DNA of 64,000 nucleotides from Buttiauxella sp965119215 (lineage in GTDB: Bacteria > Pseudomonadota > Gammaproteobacteria > Enterobacterales > Enterobacteriaceae), in the NCBI GenBank assembly GCA_965119215.1, contig CBCPKK010000019.1, positions 1 through 64,000 on the forward strand, given 5' to 3'. Positions 17,716 to 26,217 of this stretch are shown piece after piece. The notes below the pieces were generated by a model, which saw nothing but the letters and a program-made list of their open reading frames with translations, had not been told where the DNA came from and made no database searches. Position 1 is the stretch's first letter, and each line of letters begins with the position of its first letter. Position numbers and translations under genes: made by a program.

Positions 17716-18049
17716 CAATACGTGTCTCTTGTGGGGATGAGAAAATACGGCGAGCAGCAGAGATGACCTTTTGCGGTTCACGCAAAAAGCGATTGATGCC
17801 TGACTGTACGCAACGGCAATGACTAAAACGTTCTGCGCCAGCCAGTTCAATATCCGTTATCAACAGCACGACATCAGCATGTTCAATATCAGCAGCCGTT
17901 AGCGCATTCTCAATTCCCAAAGCACCCTGAGTTTCGATTTTGATCACCCATTTTTCTTGCTGACAGAGTTTTTCAAGCCGTTCTGCCGCCATGTAGGTAT
18001 GTGCAACACCGCTGACACACGCCGTAACTGCAACCAGATTTCGTGTCAT
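17705..18049 (-). CDS. frwD: PTS fructose-like EIIB component FrwD
   Basis: A 114-residue EIIB domain of the fructose PTS family. The phosphorylatable cysteine is Cys11 in VTACVSGVAHTYMAAE. The start at 18049 has GGAG upstream and matches the family; an in-frame extension to 18103 overlaps pflC and is not conserved. It is the last gene of the leftward frwC-frwB-pflD-pflC-frwD operon. Two EIIB proteins (FrwB, FrwD) serving one EIIC (FrwC) is also the E. coli arrangement; the substrate is unknown. Confidence 0.9.
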   Translation of the reverse strand: MTRNLVAVTACVSGVAHTYMAAERLEKLCQQEKWVIKIETQGALGIENALTAADIEHADVVLLITDIELAGAERFSHCRCVQSGINRFLREPQKVISAARRIFSSPQETRIVID

Positions 18050-18071
18050 CTCAGCACTCCCTAAATTAATG

Positions 18072-18947
18072 CTAACCGCCGATTGTGACCTGATAGCCCG
18101 CACTCTCAGCCATCTTACGTATCACGTTGAGCTCTCCCTCATCTGGGGGCACCGTTCCAGACATTTTCCAGGATAGACCAAGCAATTGATATTTTGGTTC
18201 ACCGTACTGATGAAACGGCAACAGATGCAGCTGCTTTAAGCCAAGCGGAGCCAAAAAATCGAGTGCAGCCTGCATGTTGCTCTGACTCAGTGTGAAACCT
18301 GGAATTAAAGGAATACGCGGTATAACGCTAACCCCTGCGGCAACAAGACTACGGAAATTTTCCTGCACCCGAGCCTGATTAACATTAAGCACACTTTTCG
18401 CTTTTGTCTCATCCATGATTTTTAAATCAAACAAGACTTCATCACACTGCAGCCCCAACGCAAGGACTTTTTCCGGCGCTGCGTCACCCGCCGTTTCAAC
18501 GGCAGTGCGAATACCCAACGACTTCAGGCGCTTTAGAAAACGGGTGGCAAAAGCGGCTTGCATCAGCACTTCACCGCCCGAGAGCGTCACGCCACCGCCG
18601 GATGAACGAAAAAACACCTCATCCTTCAGTACTTCTTTCTCCAGCGCGGCAAGTGAAATATCACGCCCAATTCTTTCTGTCGCGCCCGATGGGCATTCGT
18701 CTGCATCGTTAAGGCAAGTCTCACAACGCAAACATTTCGCCATACGCCGCACGGTTTCAATTTTCCCGGAAATTGACTCCGGGTTCGCGCACCATGGGCA
18801 ATGATGCGGACAGCCTTTGAAAAAAACTACCGTGCGGATGCCGTGCCCATCATTCAGGGAATAGCGCTGGATATTAAAAATCCGCGCGCTTAACTCCCCT
18901 TCATCAATGACTTCACAGCTGATGCGCTGTACGCCGGATAATATCAT
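18072..18947 (-). CDS. pflC: radical SAM glycyl-radical activating enzyme PflC
   Basis: Activase expected to install the glycyl radical on PflD using S-adenosylmethionine. The 291-residue protein has the radical-SAM [4Fe-4S] motif CPHHCPWC (Cys46, Cys50, Cys53). A cysteine cluster at 72-85 (CLRCETC and a further Cys) fits an auxiliary Fe-S site, and the GGGVTLSGGE SAM-binding motif follows. The start at 18947 has AAGGAG upstream and lies 35 bp inside the 3' end of pflD, so translation is probably coupled. The auxiliary cysteines are typical of glycerol- or choline-type activases rather than pyruvate formate-lyase activase itself. Confidence 0.93.
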   Translation of the reverse strand: MILSGVQRISCEVIDEGELSARIFNIQRYSLNDGHGIRTVVFFKGCPHHCPWCANPESISGKIETVRRMAKCLRCETCLNDADECPSGATERIGRDISLAALEKEVLKDEVFFRSSGGGVTLSGGEVLMQAAFATRFLKRLKSLGIRTAVETAGDAAPEKVLALGLQCDEVLFDLKIMDETKAKSVLNVNQARVQENFRSLVAAGVSVIPRIPLIPGFTLSQSNMQAALDFLAPLGLKQLHLLPFHQYGEPKYQLLGLSWKMSGTVPPDEGELNVIRKMAESAGYQVTIGG

Positions 18948-21210
18948 CCTGAATCTCCTTCGACAGCTCAACAAAGAAGGCGCTGTAGCCCGCTACACGC
19001 ACCACCAGGCCCGCGTAATCTTGTGGGCGAAGCTGCGCGTCACGCAGTGTCTCGGCATTAACGACGTTGAACTGAATATGCTGCAATTTGAGCTTAGTGA
19101 ACGCCCCCAGGAAATCGGCCAGTTTATGTAAACCCGCATCCCCTTCTAATGTGCTGGGGGTGAATTTCACATTAAGCAACGTACCGTTAGAAAGCAGATA
19201 ATTGTCGAGTTTACTAACCGACTTGAGGACCGCCGTTGGCCCCTGGCAATCTTGCCCCAGCATCGGGGATAAGCCACCATCGGCAAGTTGCTCGCCTGCA
19301 TAGCGCCCGTCTGGCGTCGCACCCACGACAGCACCAAGCGGCACGTGTGCAGAAACAGTATAAGAACCTGGCGTGAAATAGCCGCCGCGTGGATTGCTAT
19401 ATTTCTCGACTTCTTTGCAGTAAAAACGCAGTAAATCGGCGCTAATGTTATCCACTTCGTCGATATCATTGCCGTATTTCTCGAAGCGATTAATCAACCG
19501 CGCCCGGACTTTCTCGCCTTCCGCGGTAGCAAAATTAGATTTCAACACCGCCAACAGTTCATCAAAACTCAAACGTTGCTGCTCAAACACCATGCCGTTA
19601 AGCGCATGAAGTGAGTCGCTAAGGTTTGCGATACCAATACCCTGAACACCGGAGAAATTATAACGAGCACCGCCATCGGTAATGTCTTTACCGTTTTTCA
19701 GGCAATCGTCGATAAATGACGAAAGCAAAGGAACCGGCGCCCAATCGCGATGACCGATATCGCAGATATTGCTGCCTTCAACCATCAACTTGATGTAGTG
19801 GCTGATTTTGTCGCGAATTTTCTGCAACAGCCCTTCATAATCAATTTGAGTATTTCCTTCGTTTTCCAGAAGGACAATTTCCATCACCTTCAAAAGGTTA
19901 AACATGGCGATGTCATGCAAACCGTAGGTTTTTCCTGGAATCGACAACTCGACACATCCTACAACAGCGTAATCACGCGCATCTTCAAGCGAAACGCCTC
20001 GGTTCAGAAACGCAGGCACGACCACTTCATCGTTAAAGATTTGTGGGATACCGGTACCAAGGCGCACGGTTTCGGCAGTTTTAAGCAGGAACGGACGATC
20101 GATTAATTCATTGACCCGCACGCCAAGATTTGGCTGCGGCAGTTGAATACTCTGGTAAGCGTCCAGGCACAGGAATGAAAGCACATTCACTGCACTGCGC
20201 CCGTTTTCTGTCAGCCCACCCAGTAAAATGGTATATCCCGTCGGGAAACCAGCGAAGTAACGGGCGCTACTGGTAGAACGCAGCAACACGATGTCGTTGC
20301 ACTTCACCCACAGCGATTCCAGTAATTCACGCAGGTACGCCGGGCTTTCGCCGCGATTAAGCGACATCTGATAAAACGGCAGCATGTACTGGTCGAAACG
20401 GCCGAGTGATAACGAACTGGCGTTGGATTCGTACTGCAAAATAATGTTCATGTACCAGAAAAGCTGGCATGCCTGCCCGAAATCCTCTGGACGGCATTCC
20501 GAATTGTGACGAGAAATGGCCGCGATTTTCAACAGTTCATCGTGACGAATGCGGTCTTCACACTCTGCTGCCATCTGTTCAGCTAACACGGCATAACGCA
20601 AAATATGCCGTTGTGAGGCTTCAAGCAGAATCAGTGCTGCCTGATAGAAAGGATTTTCTGGCGCTTGTTCACAATGCCCACGTAGCTCTACCACCAGCTT
20701 ACCCAACCCGTTTTGCAGCAGGCGTGGGTAATCAATGATGATGTGCCCCTGCCCTTTGTCGGTTTGGTTGACGCTAAAGATCTGCGTTTTAACCGCCTCT
20801 TTGACTTCATCTGTCATCTGGCTATTGATGAAGTCTTTCATTGAATGCTTTTCCCAATAGGGATAAAGCTGTTCACGGTATAGCGCTTTGTCTTGCTCGC
20901 TGATATCAAAGCGGTCTTGCGGACGGACTGGGAATTGCTCCAGCTCTTTGAGCAGCCAATAAGGGTCCATCTCTGGTGAAATTATCCCAGCACGAGGTTT
21001 CACCGTACGGTTCCCCGCGATTAACTCATCTTCACGAATCGTTATTTCGACGTTGTCGAGAATATAGGCCGTCGCTTTCGCTCGTCGCAAAAGTACATGC
21101 TCACCTTCCGTTGTACGATGGCTTGCGGTGTACAACACAGCACGTTCCAGCGAAATTTCACGCGGTTGAGCAAACAGGGCTGATTTTAGACGTTCGATGC
21201 GATGAGTCAT
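18913..21210 (-). CDS. pflD: glycyl radical enzyme PflD (formate C-acetyltransferase-like)
   Basis: A 765-residue glycyl radical enzyme equal in length to E. coli PflD. The active-site cysteine is Cys419 in VVGCVELS and the radical glycine is Gly741 in RVAGYSAFF near the C terminus. A single cysteine followed by Val-Glu (GCVE), instead of the adjacent Cys-Cys pair of pyruvate formate-lyase, places it with dehydratase-type enzymes. The name formate acetyltransferase 2 is therefore probably wrong for its reaction. The substrate is unknown; neighbours point to a three-carbon polyol or sugar breakdown product. It should work only under anoxia. Confidence 0.92.
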   Translation of the reverse strand: MTHRIERLKSALFAQPREISLERAVLYTASHRTTEGEHVLLRRAKATAYILDNVEITIREDELIAGNRTVKPRAGIISPEMDPYWLLKELEQFPVRPQDRFDISEQDKALYREQLYPYWEKHSMKDFINSQMTDEVKEAVKTQIFSVNQTDKGQGHIIIDYPRLLQNGLGKLVVELRGHCEQAPENPFYQAALILLEASQRHILRYAVLAEQMAAECEDRIRHDELLKIAAISRHNSECRPEDFGQACQLFWYMNIILQYESNASSLSLGRFDQYMLPFYQMSLNRGESPAYLRELLESLWVKCNDIVLLRSTSSARYFAGFPTGYTILLGGLTENGRSAVNVLSFLCLDAYQSIQLPQPNLGVRVNELIDRPFLLKTAETVRLGTGIPQIFNDEVVVPAFLNRGVSLEDARDYAVVGCVELSIPGKTYGLHDIAMFNLLKVMEIVLLENEGNTQIDYEGLLQKIRDKISHYIKLMVEGSNICDIGHRDWAPVPLLSSFIDDCLKNGKDITDGGARYNFSGVQGIGIANLSDSLHALNGMVFEQQRLSFDELLAVLKSNFATAEGEKVRARLINRFEKYGNDIDEVDNISADLLRFYCKEVEKYSNPRGGYFTPGSYTVSAHVPLGAVVGATPDGRYAGEQLADGGLSPMLGQDCQGPTAVLKSVSKLDNYLLSNGTLLNVKFTPSTLEGDAGLHKLADFLGAFTKLKLQHIQFNVVNAETLRDAQLRPQDYAGLVVRVAGYSAFFVELSKEIQDDIIRRTAHQL

Positions 21211-21242
21211 GATGAATTAATTCCTTACGGCAAATTCCGGAT

Positions 21243-21267
21243 AAAAAGGGCGCCATTTTCTGCGCCC
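21243..21267 (-). terminator. intra-operon terminator or attenuator between frwB and pflD
   Basis: On the minus strand, GGGCGC-(8-nt loop)-GCGCCC is followed by TTTTT (complement of 21243-21247), a weak Rho-independent terminator shape. It falls in the 65-bp gap inside the frw/pfl operon, so partial termination could lower pflDC-frwD relative to frwCB. Confidence 0.6.
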
Positions 21268-21275
21268 GATAGTGC

Positions 21276-21596
21276 TTAAGCCGTCTGTGCCAGATGGGCT
21301 TCGATTTTGTTCATAATGGCGTCGGCACGTTTTACTGCATCACTGATGTTAACGCGCACAATGGTTTTTCCGGTAAAACGCTCTTCCATTTTGATGCCGA
21401 TATCTTTGGTCAGAATGACCATATCCGCACTCGCCACATCCGCAGCCGTAAGCTCATTTTCCAGACCAATTGAACCCTGGGTTTCAACCTTCACTTCCCA
21501 GCCCTTTGCTTTTGCCGCGCTTTCCAGTGCTTCGGCAGCCATGTATGTGTGAGCAACGCCAGATGGACAAGCCGTTACAGCAATAATTTTCGCCAT
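21276..21596 (-). CDS. frwB: PTS fructose-like EIIB component FrwB
   Basis: A 106-residue EIIB domain with the phosphoryl-accepting Cys10 in VTACPSGVAHTYMAAEAL. It passes phosphate from the EIIA domain of PtsA to sugar carried by FrwC. AAGGA lies 7 bases before the ATG. It starts 19 bp after frwC and is followed by the pflD attenuator hairpin. Confidence 0.92.
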   Translation of the reverse strand: MAKIIAVTACPSGVAHTYMAAEALESAAKAKGWEVKVETQGSIGLENELTAADVASADMVILTKDIGIKMEERFTGKTIVRVNISDAVKRADAIMNKIEAHLAQTA

Positions 21597-21615
21597 GGTA
21601 AATTCCTTCTCTCAA

Positions 21616-22698
21616 TCAGTTAATTTCAAAATCCAGATCCAGGTCATCTTCAGCTTTTTCAGATGCTGCAGACTGATTTTTACGTGCATAGCTTTTGAGT
21701 AGATTGACGCTTACCGCCGTGACTACCGCACCCACTAACAGTGCAGCGATATAACCTAATTTCCCGTCAACCACTGGCAGAACAATCAAACCGCCCCAAC
21801 CTGCGTAGCACTGAGCCCCCAACATTGCGGCGGTTACCGCGCCACATGCTGAACCCAACATAATGGAAGGAATGACTCGCAGCGGATCAGCGGCAGCAAA
21901 AGGAATGGCTCCTTCGGTGACACCTACGCATCCCATCACTAAAGCTGCTTTACCTGCCTCACGCTCTTCGCCCGTGAAGTTTTTACGGTTCATTAATGTC
22001 GCAAGACCCAACCCCAGAGGCGGAACGGCAATCCCTACTGCGGCAATCGCCACAACGCTGTACACACCTTGTGCGACACAAATCAGCATGAAGGCATAAG
22101 CAACTTTGTTCACCGGGCCGCCCATATCGAACGCCAGCATCAACCCCATAATGACCGCCAGCACGACGATGCTGCCCTGCTGCATACCTTGCAGCCAGTG
22201 TGTCAGGCTGCCCGTTAACGCACCGACAGGTTCACCCAAGCCCCACATCATTACGCCTGCGGTAATCAAGGTGCCAATGATGGGAATAACGAAGATAGGC
22301 ATCACGGAACGCAAAATTTTAGGAACAGGGATTTTCTTCAGGTAGTAAACGATGATCCCGCCAATAATGCCGGCGATGATGGCACCAAAAAAACCTGCGC
22401 CGAAGCTGTTACCGACCCAGGCGCCAATCGCACAAGGGGCCAGCGCGGAACGCTCCGCAATGGAGTAACCGATGTATGCCGCCAAAAATGGCACCATTAG
22501 CGTTAATCCTGCCACGCCGATATCAAATAGCTTTTTCAGATTTGGGTCGGTCAAAGCGTCAGGAACAGCACCTTTGCCATACAGCATCACTGACACCGCC
22601 AGCAATATGCCACCAGCGACCACAAACGGAATCATATGCGACACGCCAGTCATCAAATGTTGGCGCGTGTTCTTAAGGATCTGGACTAACTCTTTCAT
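21616..22698 (-). CDS. frwC: PTS fructose-like EIIC permease FrwC
   Basis: A 360-residue inner-membrane EIIC of the fructose family, nearly the length of E. coli FrwC. It has about nine hydrophobic segments, an N-terminal MIPFVVAGGILLAV segment and the conserved substrate-site loop GVTEGAIPFAAADP. The start at 22698 (MKELVQILKNT) is the family start; the frame runs on to 22791 without homology. It is the first gene of the leftward operon, divergent from ptsA. The sugar is not known. Confidence 0.92.
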   Translation of the reverse strand: MKELVQILKNTRQHLMTGVSHMIPFVVAGGILLAVSVMLYGKGAVPDALTDPNLKKLFDIGVAGLTLMVPFLAAYIGYSIAERSALAPCAIGAWVGNSFGAGFFGAIIAGIIGGIIVYYLKKIPVPKILRSVMPIFVIPIIGTLITAGVMMWGLGEPVGALTGSLTHWLQGMQQGSIVVLAVIMGLMLAFDMGGPVNKVAYAFMLICVAQGVYSVVAIAAVGIAVPPLGLGLATLMNRKNFTGEEREAGKAALVMGCVGVTEGAIPFAAADPLRVIPSIMLGSACGAVTAAMLGAQCYAGWGGLIVLPVVDGKLGYIAALLVGAVVTAVSVNLLKSYARKNQSAASEKAEDDLDLDFEIN

Positions 22699-23009
22699 GA
22701 AGTACTCCCTACCTGAGCTGCGATTGTCCAAACAACGTTGGGCACACAATAGGCAATCTGAGCAACGGCAGACAGTGGACAAAAATGCCATTTACTGGAT
22801 TTTTGTAATACAGAAAGAAAAATGCGATCCGATTCAAATCTTCCTGTTAGAGCAATCATTATTTGTTACAAGCTGGTTTTGTGAGGAATCTCGCAAATCG
22901 ACAGGGACATTACATTTGTCCAGTTTTTGGCAGTTTTGTCTCGTGGCGGCTAAAGCGGTAGCGCTCTTATGCTGTAACCCATATCAAGCGTTGGTTCAGG
23001 AGAATACTT
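22699..23009. other. divergent control region between frwC and ptsA
   Basis: A 311-bp non-coding region that must hold promoters for both operons. The clearest element is a CRP-like site (listed separately). GGAG sits before ptsA (caggagaatactt) and a GGGAGTACTT-type sequence sits before frwC. Short reading frames across it have no recognisable product. Confidence 0.5.
22877..22898. promoter_or_regulatory. CRP-cAMP binding site
   Basis: TTTTGTGAGGAATCTCGCAAAT keeps the TGTGA-N6-TCACA layout with one mismatch (TCGCA) and the flanking T and A residues of the 22-bp consensus. Placed between divergent PTS operons, it suggests catabolite control. Confidence 0.6.
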
Positions 23010-25511
23010 ATGGCTCTGATAGTAAAATTCCGCTGCGAGTTACCCAATGGCGTTCACGCCCGTCCAGCCAGTCATGTCGAAACACTGTGCAATCAATTTT
23101 CCTCATCTATTGAATGGCTTAACCTGCGCACTGAACGGCGCGGTGATGCGAAGAGTGCGTTGGCGTTAATAGGAACCGGAACCCTGAAGGGAGATGAGTG
23201 CCAGTTATCGATCAGTGGTGGCGATGAAGAATCTGCATTTGCCAGGCTGTCGACTTACATTGTTGAAGAGTTTCCGCATTGTGATGCGCCATTGCCCCAG
23301 GCTCCACTGGCTGAAAGTTCTGAGATCCCTGAATCTCTTTCACGTTTAAATCCTACTTATTTCCGTGCACAACCCGTTTGCGGCGGCTCAGCAAACGGCT
23401 CGTTGATTCGTCTGGCCTCTCTTGATTTAAACCAGTTAGGTGAACTCCCCACCACAAAAGGTATCGACGAAGAACAGGCAGCGCTGGAGAAGGGGCTCGC
23501 GCAGCTCCTTAAAACTATAAACCTGGAATTGCTGGCCAACGAAGGAACCGCCAGCGCGATTCTTGAAGCCCACCGTTCGTTGGCGAGCGATTTATCACTA
23601 CGCAACATGCTGCTGGAAAACGTCTCCGCTGGAGCAAGTTGTGCAGAGGCCATCGTCAAAGCAGCCAACCATTTCGGCAATCAATTCTCCCAGTCTGAAA
23701 GCGCTTATCTGCAGGAACGAGTGCTGGATGTACGCGATGTTTGCTTCCAGCTTTTACAGCATATATATGGTGTGAACCGCTTCCCGGCGCCAGGAAAACT
23801 ACAACAAGCGGCTATCTGTATGGCGGATGAACTCACGCCAAGCCAATTTCTGGAGCTGGATAAAACATTGCTTAAAGGTTTACTGCTGCGTAGCGGCGGC
23901 ACCACCTCTCACACAGTGATCCTCGCGCGCTCGTTCAATATTCCAACTCTGGTCGGTGTCGATATTGATGCGCTCACACCATGGATTACCCAGAACGTAC
24001 AAATAGATGGCGATATTGGCCTGGTTGCTGTGGAGCTTACGGATAGCGTTACACGCTATTACCAGCAAGAAGCCAAGGTTCAACAAGCTATTCGTACGCA
24101 ACAAGAGGTTTGGCTTCATCAGCCAGGCCAAACACATGACGGTATACGGCTGGAAGTGGCGGCAAATATTGCGCATTCGATTGAGTCGGCTCCTGCGTTT
24201 AATAACGGCGCTGAAGCTGTCGGCCTGTTCCGCACCGAAATGTTGTATATGGACCGTGCTCATGCGCCATCTGAGGACGAACTCTACAATATCTATTGCC
24301 AGGCCCTGGAAGGGGCTAACGGGCGCAGTATTATTGTGCGAACTATCGATATCGGTGGTGATAAGCCCGTGGAGTATTTGAATATTCCCACTGAAAACAA
24401 CCCGTTCCTCGGGTATCGCGCCGTACGAATTTATCAAGAGTTTCTGACTCTTTTTCAAACACAGCTGCGTTCAATATTGCGCGCATCTGCACACGGATCG
24501 TTAAAAATCATGATCCCTATGATCTCCTCAATGGAAGAGATCCTGTGGGTGAAAGATCAACTTGCGGAAGTGAAGCAAAGTTTGCGCAGCGAGCACATTC
24601 CCTTTGATGAAAAAATTCAGCTGGGGATTATGTTAGAAGTCCCTTCAGTGATGTTCATCATCGATCAATGCTGCGAAGAAATTGATTTCTTTAGCATTGG
24701 AAGCAACGACCTGACGCAATATTTACTGGCTGTCGACCGTGATAACGCCAAAGTCACTCGCCATTACAACAGCCTGAATCCAGCCTTCCTGCGCGCCCTG
24801 GATTTTGCCGTACAAGCGGTACATCGTCAGGGAAAATGGATTGGTCTGTGCGGTGAATTGGGGGCGAAAGGTTCTGTGTTGCCGCTGCTGGTTGGCCTGG
24901 GGCTGGATGAAATCAGCATGAGCGCTCCGGCCATTCCTGCCACTAAAGCACGTCTTGCGCAGCTCGATAGCAAAGCCTGTCGCCAGTTGCTAAATCGCGC
25001 TATGGCGTGCCGCACCTCGCTGGAAGTTGAGCATCTATTAGCGCAATTCCGCATGATGCAACAAGATACCCCGCTAATCACCACACAATGTATTTCGCTA
25101 GAAAACGACTGGCGCAGCAAAGAAGAAGTCATGAAAGGCATGACAGATAACTTGTTGCTGGCTGGGCGCAGCCGTTATCCCCGCAAGCTGGAAGCCGATT
25201 TGTGGGCGCGTGAAGCCGTTTTCTCCACAGGTCTTGGGTTTAGCTTCGCCATTCCACATAGCAAATCAGAACATATTGAGCAGTCCACCATCAGCGTGGC
25301 TCGCTTGCCAGCGCCTGTGCGTTGGGGTGACGAAGATGCGCAATTCATCATCATGTTGACGTTAAACAAACATGCAGCGGGCGATCAGCATATGCGTATT
25401 TTTTCCCGCCTGGCGCGCCGCATCATGCATGAGGAATTCCGCAGTGCGCTGGTGAATGCTGCGCGTTGTGAAGATATTGCGGCTCTGCTGGAACGTGAGC
25501 TGGAACTGTAA
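23010..25511 (+). CDS. ptsA: multiphosphoryl transfer protein PtsA (HPr-EI-EIIA fusion)
   Basis: An 833-residue fusion, the same length as E. coli PtsA, that can carry phosphate from PEP to the sugar-specific EIIB proteins by itself. Domain order: HPr (1-90, His16 in NGVHARPAS), enzyme I (about 115-650, phospho-His301 in GGTTSHTVILAR, PEP-binding GSNDLTQYLLAVDRDN and the catalytic Cys in GLCGELG) and fructose-type EIIA (about 690-833, His750 in FAIPHSKSEH). CAGGAG precedes the ATG. It leads the rightward ptsA-fsaB-gldA operon and presumably phosphorylates FrwB and FrwD. Confidence 0.94.
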   Translation: MALIVKFRCELPNGVHARPASHVETLCNQFSSSIEWLNLRTERRGDAKSALALIGTGTLKGDECQLSISGGDEESAFARLSTYIVEEFPHCDAPLPQAPLAESSEIPESLSRLNPTYFRAQPVCGGSANGSLIRLASLDLNQLGELPTTKGIDEEQAALEKGLAQLLKTINLELLANEGTASAILEAHRSLASDLSLRNMLLENVSAGASCAEAIVKAANHFGNQFSQSESAYLQERVLDVRDVCFQLLQHIYGVNRFPAPGKLQQAAICMADELTPSQFLELDKTLLKGLLLRSGGTTSHTVILARSFNIPTLVGVDIDALTPWITQNVQIDGDIGLVAVELTDSVTRYYQQEAKVQQAIRTQQEVWLHQPGQTHDGIRLEVAANIAHSIESAPAFNNGAEAVGLFRTEMLYMDRAHAPSEDELYNIYCQALEGANGRSIIVRTIDIGGDKPVEYLNIPTENNPFLGYRAVRIYQEFLTLFQTQLRSILRASAHGSLKIMIPMISSMEEILWVKDQLAEVKQSLRSEHIPFDEKIQLGIMLEVPSVMFIIDQCCEEIDFFSIGSNDLTQYLLAVDRDNAKVTRHYNSLNPAFLRALDFAVQAVHRQGKWIGLCGELGAKGSVLPLLVGLGLDEISMSAPAIPATKARLAQLDSKACRQLLNRAMACRTSLEVEHLLAQFRMMQQDTPLITTQCISLENDWRSKEEVMKGMTDNLLLAGRSRYPRKLEADLWAREAVFSTGLGFSFAIPHSKSEHIEQSTISVARLPAPVRWGDEDAQFIIMLTLNKHAAGDQHMRIFSRLARRIMHEEFRSALVNAARCEDIAALLERELEL

Positions 25512-25532
25512 TTCAATCAAGAGGAAATATTG

Positions 25533-26195
25533 ATGGAGCTTTATCTCGATACGGCAAATGTCGCGGAAGTGGAACGTCTGGCACGTATTTTCCCGCTGCA
25601 AGGTGTTACAACCAACCCGAGTATTATTGCGGCCGGTGGCGAATCTATCTGGAATGTACTGCCACGTCTGCAAGCTGCGGTGGGCAAAGAAGGCCGCCTG
25701 TTTGCGCAGGTAATGAGCCGCGATGCTGGCGGAATGGTTGAAGAAGCACAGAAACTTGCCGCTCATGTTCCTGGCATTGTGGTGAAGATCCCTGTCACAT
25801 CCGAGGGGTTGGCCGCCATCAAGCAGCTCAAATTATTAGGTATCCCAACCCTGGGCACAGCGGTTTACAGCGCAGCTCAAGGGCTGTTAGCGGCACTGGC
25901 AGGCGCGGAATACGTCGCACCTTACGTTAACCGTGTTGACGCACAAGGCGGTGACGGGATTCGTATGGTGCAGGAGTTACAGGCACTGCTCGAACTCCAC
26001 GCCCCTGGCAGCAAAGTGCTGGCCGCCAGCTTTAAAACACCACGCCAGGCGCTGGATTGTCTACTGGCAGGATGCGAATCCATCACCCTTCCGTTGGATG
26101 TCGCCCAGCAGTTTTTAGCCGCGCCCGCGGTGGAAGCCGCGGTCGTGAAGTTTGAAGAAGACTGGCAAAAAGCGTTTGGTCGCTTGAGCCTGTAA
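25533..26195 (+). CDS. fsaB: fructose-6-phosphate aldolase FsaB
   Basis: Class I aldolase of the transaldolase family that, in E. coli, reversibly splits fructose 6-phosphate into dihydroxyacetone and glyceraldehyde 3-phosphate. The 220-residue protein has the Schiff-base Lys85 in GIVVKIPVTSEG and the GVTTNPSII and ASFKTPRQ motifs. The ATG at 25533 follows GAGGAAA; a TTG three bases earlier is less likely. With gldA next, dihydroxyacetone could be interconverted with glycerol. Confidence 0.94.
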   Translation: MELYLDTANVAEVERLARIFPLQGVTTNPSIIAAGGESIWNVLPRLQAAVGKEGRLFAQVMSRDAGGMVEEAQKLAAHVPGIVVKIPVTSEGLAAIKQLKLLGIPTLGTAVYSAAQGLLAALAGAEYVAPYVNRVDAQGGDGIRMVQELQALLELHAPGSKVLAASFKTPRQALDCLLAGCESITLPLDVAQQFLAAPAVEAAVVKFEEDWQKAFGRLSL

Positions 26196-26217
26196 CGGAC
26201 AGCAAAGGAGGCAGCAA

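Noticed and set aside
18050..18103. Longer frwD start at 18103
   Set aside because: It would overlap pflC and add 18 unconserved residues; the ATG at 18049 has GGAG upstream and aligns with the family.
22699..23009. Reading frames extending frwC upstream and crossing into ptsA
   Set aside because: They cover the divergent promoter region and have no homology; the frwC start at 22698 and ptsA start at 23010 both have Shine-Dalgarno sequences.
23880..24458. 192-codon minus-strand frame inside ptsA
   Set aside because: Entirely within the enzyme I domain of ptsA on the opposite strand, with no independent evidence.
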